Below are positions 37,943-46,178 of a stretch of DNA of 64,000 nucleotides, piece by piece; position 1 is the first letter of the stretch; the number at the start of each line of letters is the position of its first letter. The stretch covers positions 62,001 through 126,000 of the forward strand of contig NZ_JAZKUD010000003.1 in the NCBI RefSeq assembly GCF_036625275.1, read 5' to 3'. The notes beneath the pieces are model-generated. The model searched no databases. It was not told the origin of the DNA and worked only from the letters and a program-made list of their open reading frames with translations. This stretch comes from Accumulibacter sp036625275 (lineage in GTDB: Bacteria > Pseudomonadota > Gammaproteobacteria > Burkholderiales > Rhodocyclaceae). The translations under genes were made by a program, and so were the position numbers.

Positions 37943-39157
37943 ATGAGTTTGCTGTCGTCCTCTGAATTCATCATCCAGGCACAAGGTCTTGGCAAGTGCT
38001 ACGCCATGTTCGAGCACCCTGCTGACCGTCTGAAGCAATTGCTGTTCGGACGTTTTCGTTCCTACCAGCGGGAATTCTGGGCCTTACGGGGGGTCGATCT
38101 CGAGATCCGAACGGGAGAGGTGGTTGGTCTGGTAGGGCGCAACGGTGCCGGGAAATCCACGTTGTTACAATTGATCTGTGGCACCCTGGAGCCGACAGAG
38201 GGTCAGTTGATGGTGCGAGGGCGGATCGCAGCGCTGTTGGAACTGGGTTCCGGTTTCAATCCCGATTTCTCGGGCAGGGAGAACGTCTACTTGAACGCTG
38301 CCATCCTCGGACTGGGCCGCGGCGAAATCGATGCACGCATGGACGACATCCTGTCCTTTGCGGACATCGGTGATTTCATAGACCAACCGGTCAGGACCTA
38401 TTCCAGCGGGATGTTCGTTCGACTGGCTTTCGCGGTGGCGACCAGCGTGGACCCGGACATCCTGGTGATAGATGAGGCGCTCTCCGTGGGGGATGGCGCT
38501 TTCGCACGCAAATCCTTCGACCGCATCATGGGCATGAAGGAGGCGGGCAAGACCATTCTGTTCTGCTCCCACTCCATCTACTCGGTAGAGGTACTGTGCA
38601 ACCGGGCTCTGTGGGTCGAGCACGGCCAGTTGCGCATGGCAGGCCCTGCGGCAGCAGTGACCTCGGCCTACGCAGCCAGCCTCGAAAGCGCCACCATTGG
38701 CGAAGAGCCAGGACGCATCCGGCTCCCGACGCTGACCAGTGGTGGGCGCATTATCCGGGCGACCGCCGGTGTGGGCGACGTATGCGGTTCCCGGATCAGC
38801 GCCGTATCCGGTCTCAGCGACCTCTCCGTGACCATCGAGTTTGCCATTGACCCAGGCCTCTCTCCTCCCAGCGTGGCGGTCGTTTTTGGTGATTCGGCGC
38901 ACCGGGTCGTCGCCAGTGCCAGTTCACACAACGACGGGGTGACGCTGTCGATGGATGCGCAGGGACATGGTCGCTGCGTGGTGATTTTTCCGGCCTTGCC
39001 GCTGCTCAAAGGACGTTATTCAATTACTTCCTATTTGCTCTGTGAAAGGGGATTACACATCTATGATCTGGCAGATCAGAGTATCCGTCTCGAAATGACG
39101 CAGCACGGTGTTGAGCAGGGCGTCGTCACCTTGAAGCACGAATGGCTTTCGGCATGA
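37943..39157 (+). CDS. Wzt-like ABC transporter ATPase for polysaccharide export
   Basis: The 404-residue protein has an ABC domain with Walker A GRNGAGKST, the family-specific GRIAALLELGSGFNPDFSGRENVYLNA stretch, the signature YSSGMFVRLAFA and Walker B ILVIDEAL. The C-terminal ~150 residues form a beta-rich domain like the Wzt carbohydrate-binding module that selects O-antigen chains. Wzt works with an ABC-2 permease (Wzm), but none is encoded in this window, upstream or downstream. It starts the polysaccharide gene run. A TTGGCA-type -24/-12 match at 37898-37913 is weak. The stop overlaps the next gene (ATGA). Confidence 0.87.
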   Translation: MSLLSSSEFIIQAQGLGKCYAMFEHPADRLKQLLFGRFRSYQREFWALRGVDLEIRTGEVVGLVGRNGAGKSTLLQLICGTLEPTEGQLMVRGRIAALLELGSGFNPDFSGRENVYLNAAILGLGRGEIDARMDDILSFADIGDFIDQPVRTYSSGMFVRLAFAVATSVDPDILVIDEALSVGDGAFARKSFDRIMGMKEAGKTILFCSHSIYSVEVLCNRALWVEHGQLRMAGPAAAVTSAYAASLESATIGEEPGRIRLPTLTSGGRIIRATAGVGDVCGSRISAVSGLSDLSVTIEFAIDPGLSPPSVAVVFGDSAHRVVASASSHNDGVTLSMDAQGHGRCVVIFPALPLLKGRYSITSYLLCERGLHIYDLADQSIRLEMTQHGVEQGVVTLKHEWLSA

Positions 39158-40146
39158 CCCGGGCAGGCGGCGATAGCATGCGCATTGGCGAATGGTCGTT
39201 CAATCGCCGGGATATCGTTCCCGAAGATCAATCCGAGGTATTGGCCCTGCATAACCGGGTGTTCGGTGCAAACGCCACTGCCGCCTGGTTCCGGTGGAAA
39301 TACGGCGATGGTGGGGCGCAGGCGACCGGCCTCTGGGACGAGCGTGGCCGCTTGCTGGCACTCTGCGGAGGAACACCGCGTACCCTGCTGCATGCAGGGC
39401 AGGCAGTGGCCGCGATACAGCTTGGCGACGTCATGGTTGCGCCCGAAGTCCGCGGCCTGCTGACCCGCCGTGGACCCTTCTTCCAGGTTTCCAGGCATTT
39501 TTACGAGTCGCGTATCGGAGCCGGTCGGCCTTTCCAGGTCGGCTTCGGTTTTGCCAGCAAGCGCCATGTGCGGCTGGCCATCGCCCTGCGTCTGGCCTGG
39601 AATGAGGGGACTTTGCAGTCCATTCAGTGGTCGGATCTGGCGGGCAATTCCCCTTGGGGATGGCGCTGCGAGCCACTCGAACCGGCGTCATTCGAGCGGG
39701 CAGCGACCGAGGCCTGGCAGGCCATGCAGGAAGGGCTGACTGGTCTGAGCGCCGGTTGCCGGGATGTCCCCTACCTGCAGCACCGTTTCCTGGCGCGGCC
39801 CGGATATGCCTACCGCCTGTTCAGGATTCGCCGCAGCTGGTCGCGGCGAACATCCGGTATTCTCGTCCTGCGTCTCCAGGGCGAAACGGCCCACTGGCTG
39901 GACTGGATCGGACCTCCGGAAGAAATCGGCCTGGCTGCACGCATCGCACAAATCCAGGCGGCAGCCGCCGGCGCCCGAGTGATGACGTTATGGGCTTCCT
40001 CAGAGATCTGCGAATTCCTGAAAGTCTCCCCCTCGGAGGAATCGACGGTCGCCTGGGTGGGGATTCCTGGTGTTTCAACGCTGCTTGAAGAGGATGCCGG
40101 CCGGCGGAAATGGTGGTGGATGGGGGGAGACACCGATTTTCTGTGA
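39154..40146 (+). CDS. GNAT-like acyltransferase
   Basis: The protein has about 330 residues. The N-terminal part reads like a GNAT N-acetyltransferase of the Eis/sterol-carrier type: SEVLALHNRVFGANATAAWFRWKYGDG, then IQLGDVMVAPEVRGLLTRRGPFF, the strand-loop-helix that binds acyl-CoA. The C-terminal half is less clear. ATG 39154 overlaps the Wzt stop as ATGA; ATG 39178 is an alternative. Its setting suggests acylation of a sugar or polysaccharide precursor, but the substrate is not evident. Confidence 0.65.
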   Translation: MTRAGGDSMRIGEWSFNRRDIVPEDQSEVLALHNRVFGANATAAWFRWKYGDGGAQATGLWDERGRLLALCGGTPRTLLHAGQAVAAIQLGDVMVAPEVRGLLTRRGPFFQVSRHFYESRIGAGRPFQVGFGFASKRHVRLAIALRLAWNEGTLQSIQWSDLAGNSPWGWRCEPLEPASFERAATEAWQAMQEGLTGLSAGCRDVPYLQHRFLARPGYAYRLFRIRRSWSRRTSGILVLRLQGETAHWLDWIGPPEEIGLAARIAQIQAAAAGARVMTLWASSEICEFLKVSPSEESTVAWVGIPGVSTLLEEDAGRRKWWWMGGDTDFL

Positions 40147-40150
40147 AGAC

Positions 40151-41884
40151 GTGAGGGTAACCGAAAGCGACATACTCCCTTACCAGGCGCAGCCATTGAT
40201 CACTGCGGCCGGGGTGCTGGTGCTCGCACCTCACCCGGACGACGAGGTATTCGGCTGTGGAGGGGCGCTTGCCGCCCATGCCGCTGCGGGAGTTCCCGTG
40301 CACGTCATCATTCTCACCGACGGCGCGCTGTTCGGTGACCCGGACACGCGCTTGGGCGAAAGTTGCATGGCTGGCCAACTGTTGGGCTACGGTGAGCCGG
40401 AATGCTGGAATTTCCCGGATCGCGGCCTCGAGTATGGCGAGCCTCTCGTCACGCGTCTGGTTGCGGCCATCACCGCCAGTGCAGCTGATCTGGTCTATGC
40501 ACCCTCGCTTCGGGAAATCCACCCGGATCATCGGCAACTGGCCATGGCCGCTGTCGAGGCCGTACGCCGGGTGGGTGGAAGGCTTCGTCTCGCCCAGTAT
40601 GAAGTGGGTGTCCCCCTGCGTCCCAATCTGTTGCTCGACATCACCCCATTCCTGGATCGCAAGCGGCAGGCAATGGCGTGTTTCGTCTCTCAACTGCGAC
40701 AGCAGCGCTACGATGAGCACATCCTGGGGCTGAATCGCTTCCGTACCTATACCTTGCCGGTAGAGGTGGCGTCGGCCGAGGCCTACACCCTCGTTTCAGC
40801 ACCTGCCCTGCGCGAGAATGCGCTACTCGATCTGGTCGAACCGGAATACGTCTTCCAGACGCGACTGGGATTTCCCTGCTCCAGCCAGGACGTACCCCTC
40901 GTTTCGGTAGTCGTCCGTCACCTCTCCGGATCGGGCCTGCGGCTGAGCCTCGACAGCCTGGCTTTACAGACCTATCCGAACATTGAGGCGCTGATCGTGG
41001 ATAGGGTCCAGGGTCTCCCGGCGCTGCCCGGCCACTGTGGTCGCCACATGCTGCGCCAGATCGCGACGAACCAGCACCGGACGGTAGCCGCTGCGGCCAA
41101 TGCCGGATTCGACGAAGCTCGCGGTGCATACGGCCTGGTTCTCGACGAAGGCGAGTCGATCCCGCCGGACTACGTCGCCAGTCTGGTGTTCGCGCTACGC
41201 AAGCAATCGTCCTGCCGCGCCGCTTATGCCGGCGACCGACAACGAAAGGTCGACCACGGCCAGGCAAGCGGGAGCGTCGACTGCGACCTGATCCGCCTGC
41301 TGTGCCGTCCCGACATCCCTCTGCGGGCCGTACTGTTCGATCTTCGCTTGGTAAACAAAGAGAACGATGGCTGTCGTTTCGACGAGTCACTTGACGGCCA
41401 ACACGATTGGGATTTTCTGTTGCAGTTGAGTCTTGTCACTGACTTTCTTCGGGTGGCGTGCGCCGCTCCCTGTCCGGAAGTTCCGGATAATGCGCAGGAA
41501 GCCCCGGAACCAACGTCCCTGCAAGCGATGTACGAACGCTGGCGGACGCGCTGGTCGCCGGTACAACTCGCGGCGCTACTGCAACGAGCATGCGACCCTC
41601 CGCAACTGGCGGTATTACGCCGCCATGAGGCCGAATTGCACGAGGCCATGGCAGAGCAACGCCAGAGCAGCATCGCGCGGGAGCACGAGTTGGCCGAGTG
41701 TCGGCGTGCCGTCGAGAGGCTGAGCGCTGATCTCCACGACCGGGACGCGCAGATCGCGGAAATGCGATGGCAGGTCCAGGAGCAGCAACGACAGCGGGCA
41801 GAAATGCTCGCCAGCCATAGCTGGAGGATGACTCGTCTGCTGCGCTGCCTGTCCGCCGGTTGGCAGGAATGGCGCCGGAAATAG
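40151..41884 (+). CDS. PIG-L deacetylase fused to a GT2-like domain and C-terminal coiled coil
   Basis: From GTG 40151 the protein has 577 residues. The PIG-L zinc motif is PHPDDEVFGCGGALA (His28, Asp30, Asp31), with HPDHR at 124-128 supplying further ligands, as in GlcNAc-deacetylases such as PIG-L and MshB. Residues ~255-440 resemble a degenerate GT2 glycosyltransferase (VPLVSVVVRHLSGSGLRLSLDSLALQTYPNIEALIV). A coiled coil and SHSWRMTRLLRCL close the protein, a tail shared with the triple GT2 at 46179-49037. The frame is open further upstream but that would overlap the GNAT gene. It probably trims an N-acetyl group on a surface glycan. Confidence 0.75.
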   Translation: MRVTESDILPYQAQPLITAAGVLVLAPHPDDEVFGCGGALAAHAAAGVPVHVIILTDGALFGDPDTRLGESCMAGQLLGYGEPECWNFPDRGLEYGEPLVTRLVAAITASAADLVYAPSLREIHPDHRQLAMAAVEAVRRVGGRLRLAQYEVGVPLRPNLLLDITPFLDRKRQAMACFVSQLRQQRYDEHILGLNRFRTYTLPVEVASAEAYTLVSAPALRENALLDLVEPEYVFQTRLGFPCSSQDVPLVSVVVRHLSGSGLRLSLDSLALQTYPNIEALIVDRVQGLPALPGHCGRHMLRQIATNQHRTVAAAANAGFDEARGAYGLVLDEGESIPPDYVASLVFALRKQSSCRAAYAGDRQRKVDHGQASGSVDCDLIRLLCRPDIPLRAVLFDLRLVNKENDGCRFDESLDGQHDWDFLLQLSLVTDFLRVACAAPCPEVPDNAQEAPEPTSLQAMYERWRTRWSPVQLAALLQRACDPPQLAVLRRHEAELHEAMAEQRQSSIAREHELAECRRAVERLSADLHDRDAQIAEMRWQVQEQQRQRAEMLASHSWRMTRLLRCLSAGWQEWRRK

Positions 41885-42963
41885 GCAGGGACGGCGCACC
41901 GACCGGCTTGGTCAATGCGCGCGAGGACGCGATCATCGAAGGCGCTCGCGGGCTGGCGGCCCTGATGGTCCTGGCCGCCCACTACGCACACCTGTTCGCA
42001 GCACAAACATGGTTGTTTCGCTTCGCCACCACGGGCGTGGATCTGTTCTTCGTCCTCAGCGGTTTTGTCTTCGGCCCTTACCTGCTGGGCAAACCCTTGC
42101 CGGTCCTGCCTCACTTGGTGCGTCGATTCTTCCGGCTGTATCCCCTTTATGTGGCCGCCCTGATCGGATACGTCCTGCTGCATGAACCACCAGCCCAGGC
42201 CTGGAAGCACTTCCCCGAGCACCTGTTGATGCTCCACACACTCGTTTCGAAGGAGACAGCCTTCTACTACAACCCGGCGTTCTGGAGCTTGCCACCGGAG
42301 GTGGAGTTCTATCTGTTTTTGCCATTGCTGGCCACCTTGAGCAGAAATGGATGGTTTGCCGCAATGCTGGGGGGGTCGCTCTTGATCCACATGGCACTGG
42401 CTCTTTTTCCGGGCAGCGCTGACTTTACCTCCTGGCCCCAGCTCGCCAGCGTTCACCTACCTGGCCTGCTGCCGGAATTTCTGCTGGGTGGGGTGGCCTA
42501 CGCCGTTGTCCGGCGCCGCCTGTCGGTCAGTGTGCAGTGGTGGCTGCTGCTTGCCGGGATCGGCCATCTCTGGCTGGTGGCCGAGGTTTTCAAGGCTTTC
42601 GTGGTCGATGTCGGGGTGGGCGGGGTGGTACCGGCGTGGATCGGCGGCAATATCGGGCTGGCCGCTGCGCTGGGCTATGCGATGGTGCTGGTGGCCCTGT
42701 CGAAGTTGCTGGCGCAAGCCTGGGGGCCGGCCACGCCTCTCCTGCTCGTGGCCGGCTCCCTGAGCTACGGCATCTATCTCTTTCACAACATGATGCCGGC
42801 CCTGTTGCGCCGGCTCTGGCCAGGTCTGGAGGGTGCCTGGTTGGCACTGGCAGCCCTGGTTTTCACCCTCGGACTGGCGATGCTGGCTCACTATGGGCTG
42901 GAACGTCCCTTGAGGAATTTCGGTCGGCAGCTCAGCCGCTCCCTGTTATCCGTTCGAAGCTGA
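41869..42963 (+). CDS. Acyltransferase 3 family membrane protein
   Basis: The 364-residue protein has about ten hydrophobic segments. The family's early motif is IIEGARGLAALMVLAAHYAHLF, with the catalytic-type histidine, followed by GVDLFFVLSGFVFGPYLL and the RRFFRLYPLYV motif. Acyltransferase 3 (OafA/NodX-type) proteins O-acetylate or otherwise acylate surface sugars. ATG 41869 overlaps the end of the PIG-L gene by 16 bases. It converges with the next GT gene with a 32-base overlap of the 3' ends. Confidence 0.88.
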   Translation: MAPEIGRDGAPTGLVNAREDAIIEGARGLAALMVLAAHYAHLFAAQTWLFRFATTGVDLFFVLSGFVFGPYLLGKPLPVLPHLVRRFFRLYPLYVAALIGYVLLHEPPAQAWKHFPEHLLMLHTLVSKETAFYYNPAFWSLPPEVEFYLFLPLLATLSRNGWFAAMLGGSLLIHMALALFPGSADFTSWPQLASVHLPGLLPEFLLGGVAYAVVRRRLSVSVQWWLLLAGIGHLWLVAEVFKAFVVDVGVGGVVPAWIGGNIGLAAALGYAMVLVALSKLLAQAWGPATPLLLVAGSLSYGIYLFHNMMPALLRRLWPGLEGAWLALAALVFTLGLAMLAHYGLERPLRNFGRQLSRSLLSVRS

Positions 42964-44038
42964 GGTAGCGCAGTCTTCCCGGCAAGGCAGGATGCTCGAC
43001 GGCCAGCATATAGTGGCCGGGTTCAAGCAACTGCCAGTCCGCCGGCGAGAACGACACGGCGCTGGCCGATAGCGGGCGGAAAGCGGCGGGCATCATCATG
43101 GGCGAGGGGCTCCAGGCGACGATGCGCGCACCATCGAGGGATGCATCGAGTTCGGCTACGCTGCTGATCGGGGTCTTCAGGCAATCGCCCCATGCTTCCC
43201 AACGAAGCGGTTGGCGGAGTCGCTCCAGCAGTTTTAGTTGACGCGTCCAGCGGTGGAATAGAGGGTAGCATTTGCCAAAATAAATCGTCCGGGTTTGCGC
43301 CATCAGCGAACCCTTCAATGGCTTGTGGCGATATTCGTGTACCGCCGTGGCGGCAGGGACCACCGACAGCCGGTAGCCGGCCTGTCGCAGACGCCAGGCA
43401 AGGTCAGCGTCCTCGTAGAACATGAAATAATCCGGGTCGAACAAGCCCCCGGCGGTCAGTACTGCTTCCCGCCGTAGCAGAAGCAATGCACCGGCTAGAA
43501 AAGGGGTTTCCACCGGCCGCGGGCTGGCCATCTGCCGCTGCATGCGTGCAAGGTAGAGACGGGAGGCCATGCGGCCAAGTCGGGGATACCGGCTGGCCAG
43601 CACCAGGGATATTTCCGCGAGAGGGGATTGGGGGAAGGCTGGGGGCAGCAGAAAACGCTGGTTGTGATCCCAGAAAGTCCTCGGAGAAACGGCAGCCAAC
43701 CGGGAATCGGCCTCGAGGGCTTCGACAAGGGTTTCCAGATCGGCCGCCGAGAGTCGGGCATCCGGGTTCAGCAGCAGGCAGTAGGGTGCGTCCGATTCGC
43801 CGAAGGCGAGGTTGCATCCCCTGCCAAATCCAAGGTTGGTTGCCGGCACCAGGCGCCTGATCCAGGGTAGCTGGCTGGTGCGGCGCGCCAGCATCTCGGC
43901 TTCCGCCGGATCCTCGCTGTTGTCCACCAGCCAGAGCGTTCCGAAGCGCCACGGCATGAGCGATTGTACGGCTACCAGGGTGTCCGCCGACGCCCGGTAG
44001 TTGACGATGATGACATCAACGTGCCTTGATGAGGGCAT
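42932..44038 (-). CDS. Family 2 glycosyltransferase (rhamnosyltransferase-like)
   Basis: The 368-residue protein starts MPSSRHVDVIIVNYRAS, the usual GT2 beginning. NLGFGRGCNLAF, LLLNPDARL (the DxD-like metal site) and DPDYFMFYEDADLAWRLRQAGYR follow, typical of dTDP-rhamnose-using GT2 enzymes. A C-terminal extension of ~90 residues has no assignable domain. ATG 44038 is chosen because the GT fold starts there; it overlaps the 3' end of the next minus-strand gene by 23 bases, suggesting coupling. Confidence 0.87.
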   Translation of the reverse strand: MPSSRHVDVIIVNYRASADTLVAVQSLMPWRFGTLWLVDNSEDPAEAEMLARRTSQLPWIRRLVPATNLGFGRGCNLAFGESDAPYCLLLNPDARLSAADLETLVEALEADSRLAAVSPRTFWDHNQRFLLPPAFPQSPLAEISLVLASRYPRLGRMASRLYLARMQRQMASPRPVETPFLAGALLLLRREAVLTAGGLFDPDYFMFYEDADLAWRLRQAGYRLSVVPAATAVHEYRHKPLKGSLMAQTRTIYFGKCYPLFHRWTRQLKLLERLRQPLRWEAWGDCLKTPISSVAELDASLDGARIVAWSPSPMMMPAAFRPLSASAVSFSPADWQLLEPGHYMLAVEHPALPGRLRYLSFERITGSG

Positions 44039-45983
44039 GGAAGCTGTCAGTGGCGAGGCTCTGAAAATCAACGGTTTGCTGGAAAGCGGCGGCCTGGTCA
44101 AGAAAAGCCTGGAAATTTCCGGGTAGCGGAGAAGGACAATCCCGCCACCGGGCGACCTGAAAGCCCGCATCTTCGATCAGTTTCTCGAGGCCTCTGCGCG
44201 TGAAGAAACGCAGATGTCCGACGCACAGAATACCTACCGGCTGATAGTCGAATTCTCCCTGCAGCAGGTCCTGAACGACGGACCAGTGACCGACGTTGGG
44301 AACGGCCAGCAAGACATGTCCCCCCGGCTTGAGCAGACTGTGCGCCTTGCGAAGCGCTGCCAGGGGGTCGGCGAGATGTTCCAGGACGTCCAGGAATGCG
44401 ATGCAGTCGAAGGAAGTGATGTGCGGTAGTTGCTCGAAGGGGCCGCAATGGACGGTCAGTCCTCGCGCCTTCGCCCGTTCTCCTGCCGCCGGGTTCAACT
44501 CGGCCACGGTGGCCTGTCCGCCGAAGCGTTCGACGAATGCCGCCGCGAATCCGCCTTCGCCCCCTCCCACATCCAGCAGCGAACTCGTTCTGGCAGGCAG
44601 CAAGTCGAGCATTTCCGCGCGCGTGTTCTGCTGGTAGTTGGACCAGGAATGAATGAACGTGCGCTGTGCCAGCAGGGTACGGGAACCCAGGCTTTCCGGG
44701 ATGCGTTCCCAGTTGATGACTGAGTCATCGGCGACGACCTGACGCAGGGCTTCAAGGGTCATCATGTACAGCCACGGGGACTGACCGGCATAGGGTGCTG
44801 CAGCCGGAAGCCGTGCGCGTCGGGCGACATGGCGGTCGAAACCGGGGCGGCTGGCATAGTCGACAGTCACGGTTCCGGTGGTTCTCGGATCGGCAGGCAG
44901 AGCACAGGCGACCTGGCCGCCAGGGGTCAGGTCAAGCAGTTCATCGATCAGATTGTCGGCAACGAGCACGGCCGGGTCGAGAATGACCAGAACCCGATCG
45001 GCCTGGCAGAACTGCAGGAAATGAGCCGGCAAGATCGGTCGGTGGCTGGGACCTGCATGCCACCAGCGATCAGCACGAATCCGCCGCCGTAGTTCCCGCT
45101 GACCCAGAGCGAACTCCTCGGACAGGCGCAGGGTGCCGCCATCAAACAGCAAGACCTCGAACAATGGCCTACTCCTGATGAATGGCTTGCGATCCGCTTG
45201 TGAAGGAAATACTCCGGCTTCGTTCGGGCGGGGGGGAGCGGCTTGTGTCGCATCCGTTGTCACGGGAAAATGCGCCTGCACAAAACGCTCCACATCGCCA
45301 GGTTGGCGGATGTTGAAACAGGGGGTGGCCAGCGGCAGATGTTCAAGCCACTTCGTTTCGAAGACACGGGCGTCGGCGATGAGCGCCTCGGCGAATGTCC
45401 TTGCTACCGATCCGCTGGTCGGGGTGTCCGACCAGTGTTCGCAACAGGAATCGACGACAGCCGCTGCCCAGCCCCGTTGCCGGGCAGCGAGTACCAAGTC
45501 TGTGGCATAAAAATGGTACCGCAGTTCCGGATCGAGGACTAACCGACTACTCGTCCGTACCGCCACGAGGACTTCGTCCAGGCTCGATGCTTCGCACGGC
45601 AATGGTTGCGGTTCCCTGAGCAGCCTGCCCCGGTCGAGGACATGTCCGGCCCGTCGGCCCTGCAGGTCGATCCCATAGACTCCTACCACGGCCAGCCTGG
45701 GTATCACCGAATCGGCCTGGGCAAGGGCTGTCAGGAATTGACGATCCCAGCCATCTGGCAGGAAGACATCCTGATGCACCCAGACCAGCCAGTCTTCACC
45801 GGTACTGTGGTCCATCTCTTCGTTGAACGCTCTGGCAGCGGAAGGGCTGTCGAAATAAACCGCCAACCGGTAACGCCGCGACTGCAAGCACTCGGACACC
45901 AGCAAACGCCGCTGCAACTGCTCCGCATCGGATGCGCACACCACGAAGGCCAGTGACCGATCAATCATGGGCATCTTCTGCAT
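44016..45983 (-). CDS. Bifunctional glycosyltransferase-like / SAM-dependent methyltransferase protein
   Basis: About 655 residues from ATG 45983; a nearby in-frame TTG (46010) and ATG (45968) are alternatives. The N-terminal ~210 residues look like the StrF-type GT2 domain (LAFVVCASDAEQLQRRL, DWLVWVHQDVFLPDGWDRQ). The middle contains acidic Asp motifs but no firm family. Residues ~465-640 are a class I methyltransferase: LLDVGGGEGGFAAAFVERFG (SAM site), ITSFDCIAFLDVLEHLADPLAAL and LKPGGHVLLAVPN. It may methylate and extend the same glycan chain. It is divergent from the triple GT2 gene. Confidence 0.75.
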   Translation of the reverse strand: MQKMPMIDRSLAFVVCASDAEQLQRRLLVSECLQSRRYRLAVYFDSPSAARAFNEEMDHSTGEDWLVWVHQDVFLPDGWDRQFLTALAQADSVIPRLAVVGVYGIDLQGRRAGHVLDRGRLLREPQPLPCEASSLDEVLVAVRTSSRLVLDPELRYHFYATDLVLAARQRGWAAAVVDSCCEHWSDTPTSGSVARTFAEALIADARVFETKWLEHLPLATPCFNIRQPGDVERFVQAHFPVTTDATQAAPPRPNEAGVFPSQADRKPFIRSRPLFEVLLFDGGTLRLSEEFALGQRELRRRIRADRWWHAGPSHRPILPAHFLQFCQADRVLVILDPAVLVADNLIDELLDLTPGGQVACALPADPRTTGTVTVDYASRPGFDRHVARRARLPAAAPYAGQSPWLYMMTLEALRQVVADDSVINWERIPESLGSRTLLAQRTFIHSWSNYQQNTRAEMLDLLPARTSSLLDVGGGEGGFAAAFVERFGGQATVAELNPAAGERAKARGLTVHCGPFEQLPHITSFDCIAFLDVLEHLADPLAALRKAHSLLKPGGHVLLAVPNVGHWSVVQDLLQGEFDYQPVGILCVGHLRFFTRRGLEKLIEDAGFQVARWRDCPSPLPGNFQAFLDQAAAFQQTVDFQSLATDSFHALIKAR

Positions 45984-46178
45984 TTCAGCCGTCTTTCCGA
46001 ATCCCTTCAAATGGCCGATTGTACTGCCTCCACCAGAGCGATGGCGAGGGCGGCGTGCGCTTCTTCATGCGCTTCGCGCCACGCTTTGAAACGCGCCTCT
46101 TGCTGCGATTAATCCGCTCGAAATGGGCACGACTGGTTAAAATGCACCGATACGGGCCTTCGCGCCTGTCACCTCAGT

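Noticed and set aside
37756..37995. 79-residue minus-strand ORF across repeat copy 5 and the start of the Wzt gene
   Set aside because: Repeat-derived peptide again (NVKAASATQESPPPP...), antisense to a real gene start.
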